This document shows positions 32,470 to 39,964 of a stretch of 64,000 bases of DNA, piece after piece. The stretch lies in NCBI GenBank assembly GCA_016191815.1, contig JACPVI010000045.1, forward strand, positions 1 through 64,000, given 5' to 3'. Both the position numbers and the translations under genes were made by a program. Position 1 is the first letter of the stretch. The number at the start of each line of letters is the position of its first letter. The notes beneath the pieces are model-generated. The model worked only from the letters and a program-made list of their open reading frames with translations. It had not been told where the DNA came from and ran no database searches. Origin of the DNA: Myxococcales bacterium. Its GTDB lineage: Bacteria; Myxococcota; Myxococcia; Myxococcales; Myxococcaceae.

Positions 32470-34663
32470 CTTCTCCGGCGAGGTTTCGCCCAATCTCTCG
32501 TCGCTGGTGAGGCCGGCGTCCCAGCTCAGGGTGGAGCCCGAGGACCTCGTCCTCTACCACCACGCGATCGCCTCACCGCTCTCGGGGGCGCTGTTGCACC
32601 TGCCCTGCCGGAGGGGAGTGGTCTTCCACAACATCACCCCGGCCCGCTTCTACGAGGGAACGCTGCTTCGCGAGGCGCTGGAGTCCGGAAGGGCGCAGCT
32701 CGCCGCGATGGCGCCCTTCGCCGAGCTGGCGATTGGCGTTTCGGCCTACAACGCGGCCGAGCTTCGCGAGGCGGGATGCCAGAACGTCCACGTGGTGCCG
32801 CTGTTCGTCGAACCCGAGAGATTCTCCCGCGAGCGCGCCGATCGTTCGATGCTCCGGCGCCTCTCCGGGCGGGGCCCGCTGTTGCTCTCGGTGGGCCGGG
32901 TGGTGCCGCACAAGCGGATCGAGGATCTGATCGCGCTCTACCGGGAGCTATTGAGGCTCCGGCCCGAGGCGCGGCTGGCCATCGCCGGCGGATTCCAGCG
33001 GGGAGACCAGTACTACCGGAAGCTCCGGCGCGAGGTGAGCGGATGTCCCGGAGTGCAGTTTTTGGGCAAGCTGTCGCATGCGGAGCTGGTGGCGGCGTAT
33101 CGGTCGGCGCAGCTCTTCGTGTCGATGAGCGAGCACGAGGGCTTCGGGGTGGCGCCGCTGGAGGCAATGGCCGCCGCGGTGCCGGTGCTCGCGTTCGCGG
33201 CCGCCGCGGTGCCGGAGACGTTGGGTGGCGCGGGCATCGCTTTCACCGAGAAGCGCTTCGCGCTGTTGGCGGAGCTGTGCCGCGAGCTGTTGGATGACCC
33301 CCGCCTCCGGGCGCGCGTCCTCGCAGGTCAGAAGAGGCGCTTGGAGGAGCTCTCGGCGGGCGTGGCCGAGCGGCATCTGTCGGCCGCGCTTTCCTCGATC
33401 GACGCGCGCCCTTCCCTCTCCCGCCGGGCGGGAGAGGATCAGGGTGAGGGCCATCCCCTCTCCCGCGGCGCAGGAGACGGTACGGGTGAGGGTGGAAGAA
33501 AGAGACGCCCGCGGGTGGCGCTCGTGGTGCAGCGGTACGGAGAGCTTCTGGGTGGAGCAGAGTCGCACGCGCGGCAGATCGCCCATCGCCTCTCGCCGCA
33601 CTGGGAGGTGACGGTGCTCACGAGCTGCGCCAGGGACCACCTGAGCTGGGCCAACGAGCTCCCGGAGGGCGTGGAGCGGGACGGACCGGTGAGGGTGCGG
33701 CGCTTCGCCAGCGCCCGCGCGCGCCAGATGCGCGACTTCAACCGCTTGTCTCGAGCGGTGTTCGGGCGGGGGAACGACCGAGTGACCGAGGAGCATTGGC
33801 TGGCCGAGCAGGGGCCGCTCTTGCCTGGCTTGTGGCGGCACCTCTCGGAGGAAGGGCGCTCGTACGACGGCTTCGTGCTGTTCACCTACCTCTATGCGCC
33901 GACGGCTTGGGGGCTGCCGATGGTGGCGGACCGGGCGCTGGTGGTGCCCACCGCGCATGACGAGGCCCCATTCTTCCTGGACGTCTTCAACGACGTGCTC
34001 GAGCAGCCGCGGGCGCTGCTGTGCAACACCCCCGAGGAGGTGGAGCTGATCGAGAGGCGCTGTCCCCGCCACGCTCGTGCGCGGGTGGTGGGCGTGGGAG
34101 TGGACCTGCCGGGGACGAACGCCGCCAGGTTCCGGAAGTCGCACCAGGTCGCCGGCCCGTACCTCATGTACGTGGGCCGGGTGGAGGAAGGCAAAGGTGT
34201 GGGGGAGCTGTTGCGACTCTACCGGCGTTGCCGCGCGAGGCTGCGACCGGCGCCGGAGCTGGTGCTGGCTGGACCGTCGTCGATGGAAGCTGGCGGCGAG
34301 GGCGTTCGCTACCTCGGGAGGATCTCCGAGCGCGACAAGCACGATGGGCTCTCCGGCGCGCTAGCGGCGGTGGTGCCGTCGAGGTACGAGAGCCTCTCCT
34401 TGCTTTCGCTGGAGGCATTCGCCGCCGGGACTCCGGTGTTGGGCAACGGGGCCTCGGAGGTGGTGAAGGGCCAGCTCTCCCGCAGCGGAGCGGGAGCGGC
34501 GTACGACGACGGCGATTCCTTCGTGGAAGGCATCCGGCGAATCGAAGCGGAGCGGCCGGCGATGCGGCGCAAGGCGCTGGCCTATGCGCGGAGGCAAAGC
34601 TGGGCCAAGGTGGTGGCGGCCTACCGCGAGGAAATGGCGAGAATCCTGGAGGAGAGGCGATGA
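32363..34663 (+). CDS. Bifunctional double GT4 glycosyltransferase with REP-derived linker
   Basis: 766 residues from ATG 32363. The first GT-B module (about 1-345) has 'LYHHAIASPLSG', 'VSAYNAAELREAG', 'SVGRVVPHKRIEDLI' and 'SEHEGFGVAPLEAMAAAVPV'. Residues about 351-377 are encoded by two REP-like elements (33414-33492). A second GT-B module (about 385-766) starts 'RVALVVQRYGELLGGAESH' and has 'YVGRVEEGKGVGELL' and 'PSRYESLSLLSLEAFAAGTP'. Each module has the E-x7-E-like donor motif, so both may be active and add successive sugars. The stop overlaps the next start (ATGA). Longer upstream starts are rejected because they run through the toxin gene. Confidence 0.9.
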   Translation: MAVHQLVPNFVMGDATSQAAIHLSLLLRRLGRFGEVFSGEVSPNLSSLVRPASQLRVEPEDLVLYHHAIASPLSGALLHLPCRRGVVFHNITPARFYEGTLLREALESGRAQLAAMAPFAELAIGVSAYNAAELREAGCQNVHVVPLFVEPERFSRERADRSMLRRLSGRGPLLLSVGRVVPHKRIEDLIALYRELLRLRPEARLAIAGGFQRGDQYYRKLRREVSGCPGVQFLGKLSHAELVAAYRSAQLFVSMSEHEGFGVAPLEAMAAAVPVLAFAAAAVPETLGGAGIAFTEKRFALLAELCRELLDDPRLRARVLAGQKRRLEELSAGVAERHLSAALSSIDARPSLSRRAGEDQGEGHPLSRGAGDGTGEGGRKRRPRVALVVQRYGELLGGAESHARQIAHRLSPHWEVTVLTSCARDHLSWANELPEGVERDGPVRVRRFASARARQMRDFNRLSRAVFGRGNDRVTEEHWLAEQGPLLPGLWRHLSEEGRSYDGFVLFTYLYAPTAWGLPMVADRALVVPTAHDEAPFFLDVFNDVLEQPRALLCNTPEEVELIERRCPRHARARVVGVGVDLPGTNAARFRKSHQVAGPYLMYVGRVEEGKGVGELLRLYRRCRARLRPAPELVLAGPSSMEAGGEGVRYLGRISERDKHDGLSGALAAVVPSRYESLSLLSLEAFAAGTPVLGNGASEVVKGQLSRSGAGAAYDDGDSFVEGIRRIEAERPAMRRKALAYARRQSWAKVVAAYREEMARILEERR
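33414..33492. repeat. Two tandem REP-like elements inside a coding sequence
   Basis: Units 33414-33450 and 33455-33492 share the plan CCCTCTCCCGC...GGGAGAGG..CAGGGTGAGGG (second one degenerate). The same plan occurs in intergenic positions at 37757-37793 and 48241-48273. Here it is translated as a Ser/Arg/Gly-rich linker between two glycosyltransferase domains. Confidence 0.75.
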
Positions 34664-35082
34664 AGCTCTTGGGCAGGAATATTTCCGGGGCGAAGCTGCT
34701 CGACCGGCTCGAGGAGAGGCTTCGGGCGAGGGGGCTTTCGGCGCCGGAGCATCACCCCATCCGCTTCGAGGGCGTCGAGGCGAGGGTGGATCCGCTGGCC
34801 TTCAACCTCCAGGCGTTGGAGGAGCATGCCGATCCGACCCGCCCGCTCCCGCTGGAGACGCACCGCGGCGGCGCCGGGAGGGTGGTGCTCTATGCGAAGT
34901 GGGCCTTCCGGAAGGCTTGCCAGGTGTTCATCAACGAGGCGCTCTCACGGCAGCGGCTGTTCAACGGCCACGTGCGGGACTCCTACGCGCAGCTCTCGGC
35001 GGAGGTGGTGCGGCTGCGCGGCGAGGTGGAGGCGCTGAGGAAGAAGGCTCCCGCGAGGAAGCGGCGGGTCACGGAGCGATGA
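34660..35082 (+). CDS. Small helical glycosyltransferase-associated protein
   Basis: 140 residues, coupled by ATGA overlap to the double glycosyltransferase. The central amphipathic segment 'VVLYAKWAFRKACQVFINEA', followed by 'LSRQRLFN', is followed by a coiled coil ('LSAEVVRLRGEVEALRKK') and a basic tail. A similar segment occurs in the small protein at 42258-42662. No catalytic motif is visible. It may tether or organise glycosyltransferases at the membrane (inference). Its 3' end overlaps the convergent vapC by 14 bp. Confidence 0.7.
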   Translation: MKLLGRNISGAKLLDRLEERLRARGLSAPEHHPIRFEGVEARVDPLAFNLQALEEHADPTRPLPLETHRGGAGRVVLYAKWAFRKACQVFINEALSRQRLFNGHVRDSYAQLSAEVVRLRGEVEALRKKAPARKRRVTER

Positions 35083-35473
35083 GCTCCACCGCGGGGAAGT
35101 AGCTGCGATACGGTCGAGGATCGCGGGTGAGAAGCCGGAAGCCGGCGACGGCCGCGTGGGCACCGATGAAGAAGTCGGGCAGGACCATGTCCCGACTTCC
35201 CCGTCGGCGCCGGTATTGCAGGAAGGCCTTCCCGGCCAGAAACGCCGCCTCGTAGGGCAACGGTTCACGGCGGAAGACCTCGGGCGGCAGCACCGCCTCG
35301 AGCTCTTCGACCTTCTCGTAGCGGACCGAGACCTCGGCATACACGACCGGATTGATGATCAGCGCCGCCTCTTCGCCCGCACGCGCGAGCGCATCGTTCG
35401 ACCAATTCCCCCAGGTCGGGTCCTCGGTGGCCACGTCGAGAATGACGTTGCTGTCGACCAGTACCGGCTTCAT
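35069..35473 (-). CDS. vapC: VapC-family PIN-domain ribonuclease toxin
   Basis: 134 residues from ATG 35473. PIN acidic residues: Asp in 'VLVDSNVILDV', Glu in 'VVYAEVSVRYEK' and Asp in 'VLPDFFIGAHA', with a late 'LLTRDPRPYRSYFP'. VapC toxins cut structured RNA in a Mg-dependent way. The start overlaps the VapB stop by 4 bp. The longer upstream ORF on this frame is out of register with VapB and is not the gene. Confidence 0.93.
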   Translation of the reverse strand: MKPVLVDSNVILDVATEDPTWGNWSNDALARAGEEAALIINPVVYAEVSVRYEKVEELEAVLPPEVFRREPLPYEAAFLAGKAFLQYRRRRGSRDMVLPDFFIGAHAAVAGFRLLTRDPRPYRSYFPAVELIAP

Positions 35474-35703
35474 CTCCCGCGGGTGAGGGCCATGATCTGA
35501 TCCGTGGTCATCTTGACCGAGCCCGTCCCGCGCAGCCGGCGGACGATGCTCTGCCCCCGGCTCTCGCGCCGCGTCGGCTGAACCCGATAGAGGCGAACCT
35601 CGTCCCCATCCACCGCGAAGTCCACCTCCGTCTCCGGCAGGAGTCCCAATCGCTCGCGGATGTGCGCGGGGATGGTGACCTGTCCTTTCGATGTGATTCG
35701 CAT
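35470..35703 (-). CDS. vapB: VapB-like AbrB/SpoVT-fold antitoxin
   Basis: 77 residues. The N-terminus 'MRITSKGQVTIPAHIRERLG' is the classic swapped-hairpin AbrB DNA-binding domain, and the C-terminus is the toxin-binding tail. TCTGGAGGCG supplies a good ribosome site. A perfect palindrome just upstream is the likely autoregulatory operator. First gene of the vapBC pair. Confidence 0.93.
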   Translation of the reverse strand: MRITSKGQVTIPAHIRERLGLLPETEVDFAVDGDEVRLYRVQPTRRESRGQSIVRRLRGTGSVKMTTDQIMALTRGR

Positions 35704-35723
35704 GGACTCGCCTCCAGATTCTT

Positions 35724-35750
35724 ACCTGTAAGAGTAATACTCTTACAGGT
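35724..35750. promoter_or_regulatory. Perfect 27-bp palindrome upstream of vapBC (operator)
   Basis: ACCTGTAAGAGT and ACTCTTACAGGT are exact 12-bp complements around an AAT centre, 21 bp before the vapB ATG. The site is AT-rich and overlaps the expected promoter, as in conditional co-operativity operators of vapBC modules. Confidence 0.85.
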
Positions 35751-35791
35751 CTGAGCTCAATCCCGCCCGATCGCCAGGACACCGGCCAGCC

Positions 35792-37738
35792 TTACGGCTC
35801 CACGGTCACCGCCACCTCGGGCGTCAGCTCCCCGAACCACATCACCCCGTCCCGCACCATTCGCCACTGGAAGGAGTGCCGGCCGGGCGCGGCCGGGGCG
35901 ACCACCTCGAACGGGAAGGTCACCGTCCCTCCCGGCGGGAGGTCGTCGGGGAGCTCCACCCGGTTGAGACCGAAGCTCAGGTTGTCGCGCGGGGCCTGCG
36001 AGCCGAGTCGGAATTGCTGGCCGCGCATCCACCGCGCCGAACCAATGTTCCGCATCGTCACCGAGACCTTGTAGCGCTCTAACGCCCGCATCGCCGCGGG
36101 CACCTCTTGCCAGGCGAAGGCGGCCGCGTAGGGCCCCTCCTGGAGGCCGAGCTTCACCCAGCAGATCCGCGAGGCGTCGAGGCGCTCTTGCTGAATCCAC
36201 TGCTGGATCGCCATCGCCGTCCGCGCCTCGTCCAGCGCGCTGTGCAGGTTGGTGCTCCCCAGCGGCCAGCCCGGGGGGTTATTCCCTGAATAGCCGTTCA
36301 AGGTCGGCACTCCCGATTCGAGCGAGGCCCACATCGCGTCGAGCTGGTACTTCCAGTAGGGGCCATAGCCCTGCACCGGGCTGAAGACGAACGCCCCGCA
36401 CTCGTTGGTGACGCCCTTCGCCACCGTCGACACGTCGAAGCGGTTCCGGTGCTTGTCGAACGCCGGAGTCGTCTGCCCCTGCTCCAGCAGGCTGAATGCC
36501 CCGAGCCCGAGCGCAACCACCGCGAACGCCTTGCCCCGCTGGGCGACCGCCCTCAGCGCCTCGGAGAGTCCAAGCGCTAGCGGGACGAGCAAGAAGATGC
36601 TGATCCGCGCCACCGCGCGCACCGCCTGCGCCCCGGGGAAGTACTCGAACACCAACTTCCAGGCGGAGAAGCTGCCGAAGAGCGTGGCGGCGACGAGAAG
36701 GGTGAGCCCGCTCAGGGCCATCACCCTCCCGGCGGCGCTCTTTCGGCACTGCCACAGCCCGTAGGCGCAAAGCGCGCTGGTGGCCAGGCCGAAACCGACC
36801 CGCTGCTCGTGCTCCATCGGGATGCGGCCGAAGGCGGGCAGCTTCGCCATCCAACCGTAGAGCCAGGAGAAGCGCCCCAGGTGAAGCCAGGTGGCCGGCG
36901 CCGGCAACATGGTGAGCGCCTCGCCGAAGGTGCGCACCCCGACCGCCTTGCTCGCTTCGAAGAGGTGCGTGGCCATCGGGGCGAGGATGAGCCCGCTGGT
37001 CGCCGCCGCGAGGAAGAGCGTGTAGGGGTGCCCGCGCGCCAATTCCAGGATGGCCCGGCGCGAGACGGCGTGGGCCATCGCCCAGGCGAAGGCGACGGCG
37101 AGCCCCAGCACCAGAAACCACCCGAGGTAGTAGCCGGCCCACAGCTGCAAGGCCGCGCTCAGGGCGAAGGCCCAGATCCACAGGATTCGCCGCTGCTCGG
37201 TCTTCTCGGCTTCGTCCTTCGAGAAGAGCCTTGAAACCGCGAACAGGCAGATCATCGTCCAGAAATGCGGGAAGAGCTGGTGGTGCATCGTCTGGTTGAT
37301 GCGGGTGCCCGCGAAGGCGAAGAGCGCCGAGCCCGCCGCCGCGCCGAGCTGCCCTTGCCCAAAGCCGCGGCGGAGCAGGAGGTAGCAGGTGGCGAAGTTG
37401 AGCGCTCCCACGCTCAGCACCCAAAGCTGGAAGGAGGTGTCCGGCGGGACTCCGAGCGCGCGCCAGATCCAGTACGGCGGCCCTGCGCCCAGCAGCGGAT
37501 CCGAGTAGGCGAGGACGTTCGTCACCGGGTGGAAGAACGGCGGGTCCCAGAGCGAGAGGTGGCCGGGACGGCGCAGCAGCCACCTCCAGCCGTGCTCGAG
37601 CAAGTAGTTGTTGAAGCGCGTGTCGCCGAGGTCGTTCTGGGTGAAGGCGAAACCGGTGAGAACGGTCTCGTGGTGCGCCAAGACGAGCCCGCCGACGCAG
37701 AAGGCGATCGGCAACAGGTACGGGCGGAGCCTTTGCAT
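35792..37738 (-). CDS. Polytopic membrane protein (GT-C/YfhO-like) with C-terminal NBR1-like Ig domain
   Basis: 648 residues. Roughly a dozen hydrophobic segments span residues 5-415, with an early loop 'FAFTQNDLGDTRFNNYLLEHG' carrying the acidic residue expected for GT-C enzymes. A periplasmic region follows. The last 95 residues ('VTMRNIGSARWMRGQQFRLG', 'LPPGGTVTFPFEVVAPAAPG', 'WRMVRDGVMWFGE') match the NBR1-type Ig-like fold. Probably a surface-polysaccharide modifying or polymerising glycosyltransferase. It starts from the region next to the ABC exporter gene, on the other strand. Confidence 0.75.
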   Translation of the reverse strand: MQRLRPYLLPIAFCVGGLVLAHHETVLTGFAFTQNDLGDTRFNNYLLEHGWRWLLRRPGHLSLWDPPFFHPVTNVLAYSDPLLGAGPPYWIWRALGVPPDTSFQLWVLSVGALNFATCYLLLRRGFGQGQLGAAAGSALFAFAGTRINQTMHHQLFPHFWTMICLFAVSRLFSKDEAEKTEQRRILWIWAFALSAALQLWAGYYLGWFLVLGLAVAFAWAMAHAVSRRAILELARGHPYTLFLAAATSGLILAPMATHLFEASKAVGVRTFGEALTMLPAPATWLHLGRFSWLYGWMAKLPAFGRIPMEHEQRVGFGLATSALCAYGLWQCRKSAAGRVMALSGLTLLVAATLFGSFSAWKLVFEYFPGAQAVRAVARISIFLLVPLALGLSEALRAVAQRGKAFAVVALGLGAFSLLEQGQTTPAFDKHRNRFDVSTVAKGVTNECGAFVFSPVQGYGPYWKYQLDAMWASLESGVPTLNGYSGNNPPGWPLGSTNLHSALDEARTAMAIQQWIQQERLDASRICWVKLGLQEGPYAAAFAWQEVPAAMRALERYKVSVTMRNIGSARWMRGQQFRLGSQAPRDNLSFGLNRVELPDDLPPGGTVTFPFEVVAPAAPGRHSFQWRMVRDGVMWFGELTPEVAVTVEP

Positions 37739-37756
37739 CGGGCGCCGAACTTAACG

Positions 37757-37793
37757 CCCCTCTGCTCCCGGGGAGAGGGAAAGGGTGAGGGGG
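37757..37793. repeat. REP-like element between divergent genes
   Basis: CCCCTCTGCTCCCGGGGAGAGGG then AAAGGGTGAGGGG: same plan as the elements at 33414-33492 and 48241-48273. It lies in the 112-bp gap upstream of the exporter permease gene. Confidence 0.7.
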
Positions 37794-37850
37794 GCGGCCG
37801 AGGGGGCGCCGCGTGCATCGCCTGCCCCTTTGAGGTAGGTACGCCGGCCC

Positions 37851-38630
37851 ATGGTGCGCAACCTGCGCGAGCTGTACCAGTACCGCGCGCTCCTCCTCAG
37901 CCTCACCCTTCGGGAGCTCAAGGCCCGCTACCGGGGCTCGGTGCTCGGCTTTCTGTGGACCTTCCTGAACCCCACCTTGCACATGCTGGTGTACGCGCTC
38001 CTGTTCAAGGTGGTCCTGCGCCAAGAGGTGCCGCACTTCCTCTACTTCATGTTCGTGGGACTCTTGCCGTGGATCTGCTTTTCCACCTCGGTCAACGGCG
38101 GCGCGAGCGCGATCAGCGATCGGCGCGACCTGCTCACCAAGGTGCGCTTCCCCGCCCAGGTGCTTCCGGCCACGGTGGTGCTCACCAACCTCTGCAACTA
38201 CTTCTTCTCGCTGCCGCTGATGTTCGCCCTCGGAGCGGCGTACGGCATCTGGCCGAGCTGGCACGCGGTGGCCTTCGTGCCGGTGCTCGCGCTGCAGGTG
38301 CTCTTCACCTTGGCGCTCACCTACGTGCTCTCGGCGCTGAACGTGGCGTTTCGGGACCTCCAGCACATCGTGGCGAATCTCATGATGCTGGCCTTCTTCC
38401 TCACCCCGGTGCTCTGGCCGCTCTCCCGGCTCCCGGAGCGGGTGCAACAGGCGGAGCTGCTGGCCAACCCGATGGCGGCGCTGGTGACCTCCTACCAGGC
38501 CATCTTCTACGAGCACCGGCTGCCCGCGCTGGAGCCGCTCTTGGCGGTGGCGGGCATCTCTGTGGTGCTCCTCTGGGTGGCGTCGGCGATCTTCGAGCGG
38601 CGTCGGGAGGAGTTCGCCGAGCTGATCTGA
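37851..38630 (+). CDS. wzm: ABC-2 type polysaccharide export permease (Wzm)
   Basis: 259 residues, standard length. The N-terminal interface helix 'LRELKARYRGSVLGFLWTFLNP' is the hallmark of O-antigen/teichoic-acid ABC-2 permeases, followed by six hydrophobic helices. It moves undecaprenyl-linked polysaccharide across the inner membrane together with the Wzt ATPase 10 bp downstream. Its presence implies an ABC-transporter-dependent pathway rather than Wzx/Wzy. Confidence 0.95.
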   Translation: MVRNLRELYQYRALLLSLTLRELKARYRGSVLGFLWTFLNPTLHMLVYALLFKVVLRQEVPHFLYFMFVGLLPWICFSTSVNGGASAISDRRDLLTKVRFPAQVLPATVVLTNLCNYFFSLPLMFALGAAYGIWPSWHAVAFVPVLALQVLFTLALTYVLSALNVAFRDLQHIVANLMMLAFFLTPVLWPLSRLPERVQQAELLANPMAALVTSYQAIFYEHRLPALEPLLAVAGISVVLLWVASAIFERRREEFAELI

Positions 38631-38640
38631 CCGCCGCGCC

Positions 38641-39963
38641 ATGAACGCCATCGTCCTGCGCAACGTGGTGAAGCGCTTCCGCAAGCAGACCATCCGGCGC
38701 CACCACACCACCTTCAAGTCGGAGCTGTTGGGCTGGCTCCTCCGGCGGAAGAAGGAGCGGGCCTCCGAGCTGATCCCGGCGCTGGAGGGGGTGGACCTGG
38801 AGATCCCCCGGGGCAAGACGGTGGGAGTGATCGGCCGGAACGGCTCGGGGAAGAGCACCCTGCTCAAGCTGATCACCGGCATCTACTCGCCGACCGGCGG
38901 GACGGTGGAGGTGAACGGGCGCATCTCGGCGCTGTTGGATCTGGGCGCCGGCTTCCACCCCGACTTCTCCGGGCGAGAGAACATCCTCATCAACGGCATC
39001 ATCCTGGGGATGTCGCGGGCGGAGGTGAAGGCGCGGATGGACCTGATCATCGAGTTCGCCGAGCTGGGGGACTTCATCGACGAGCCGGTACGCACCTACT
39101 CCAGCGGGATGTACATGCGGCTGGCCTTCGCGGTGGCCACCCACGTGGATCCGGACATCCTGCTCATCGACGAGATCCTCGCGGTGGGCGACGAGCACTT
39201 CGCCAAGAAGTCGATGGCGAAGATGAGCGAGTTCAAGAAGAGCGGCCGCACCATCGTGCTGGTGACGCACGATTTGGGGACGGTGGAGAAGTGGTGCGAT
39301 CTCACCGCGTGGATCGACGGCGGGAAGGTGCGGCTGTACGGAGACCCGGCCTTCGTGGTGGAGCAGTACCGCCAGGCGGTGGCCACCGCGGAGCAGCAGG
39401 CGGCGGACCGGGGCAAGGTGGAGCTGCCTCCGCCGGGCGCGAGCCTTCCTGCCCGCGAGGTGCCCCAGCCCACATTTGGCCCCAAGGTGGGCGCTCCCAG
39501 GAGATACGGCACCTACTTCCTGGAGATCGAAAGGGCGCGGCTGTTGAACGGGCGCGGAGCGGACGCCGCGGAGTTCGACACCGAGGACCCGATGGAGATC
39601 GCCATCGACTTCGTGGCGAAGGAGCCCACCGAGGAGGTGGACTTCTTCATCGAGATTGCCCGGGCGGACGGGACGAGCGTGTACGCGACCAACACCGGCT
39701 ACGAGTCGGTGCGGGCGCCTCGGCTGTCCGGGCGAGGAGTGGTGCGGGTGTTCATCTCCCGGCTGGGGTTGATCCAGGGCGCCTACCACCTGAACGTGGC
39801 GGCCAAGTCGCGGGCCGGAGCGGTCTACGACCTGCACCGCGAGCTGTACCCGTTCTCGGTCCGCTCGAAGCTCCCCGACGTCGGCTTCACCCGGCCGCCG
39901 CACCGCTGGGAGTTCGATGCCGCCGAGGGCGCCCCGTCGCTGCGCGCCGGCGCCGGCTCCTGA
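38641..39963 (+). CDS. wzt: Polysaccharide ABC exporter ATPase with C-terminal glycan-binding domain (Wzt)
   Basis: 440 residues. The nucleotide-binding domain has Walker A 'GRNGSGKST' (65-73), signature 'YSSGM' (about 155), Walker B 'ILLIDEILAVGD' (about 175) and switch His in 'VTHDLG'. Residues about 280-430 form a Wzt-C beta-sandwich ('EIERARLLNGRGADAAEF...') that, in characterised systems, recognises the modified non-reducing end of the O-antigen before export. This suggests chain length is set by a terminal modification, and nearby methyltransferases are candidates. Confidence 0.95.
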   Translation: MNAIVLRNVVKRFRKQTIRRHHTTFKSELLGWLLRRKKERASELIPALEGVDLEIPRGKTVGVIGRNGSGKSTLLKLITGIYSPTGGTVEVNGRISALLDLGAGFHPDFSGRENILINGIILGMSRAEVKARMDLIIEFAELGDFIDEPVRTYSSGMYMRLAFAVATHVDPDILLIDEILAVGDEHFAKKSMAKMSEFKKSGRTIVLVTHDLGTVEKWCDLTAWIDGGKVRLYGDPAFVVEQYRQAVATAEQQAADRGKVELPPPGASLPAREVPQPTFGPKVGAPRRYGTYFLEIERARLLNGRGADAAEFDTEDPMEIAIDFVAKEPTEEVDFFIEIARADGTSVYATNTGYESVRAPRLSGRGVVRVFISRLGLIQGAYHLNVAAKSRAGAVYDLHRELYPFSVRSKLPDVGFTRPPHRWEFDAAEGAPSLRAGAGS

Positions 39964-39964
39964 G

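Noticed and set aside
36279-38882. 867-residue minus-strand ORF
   Set aside because: Out of frame with the membrane protein at 35792-37738 and antisense to wzm and the start of wzt.
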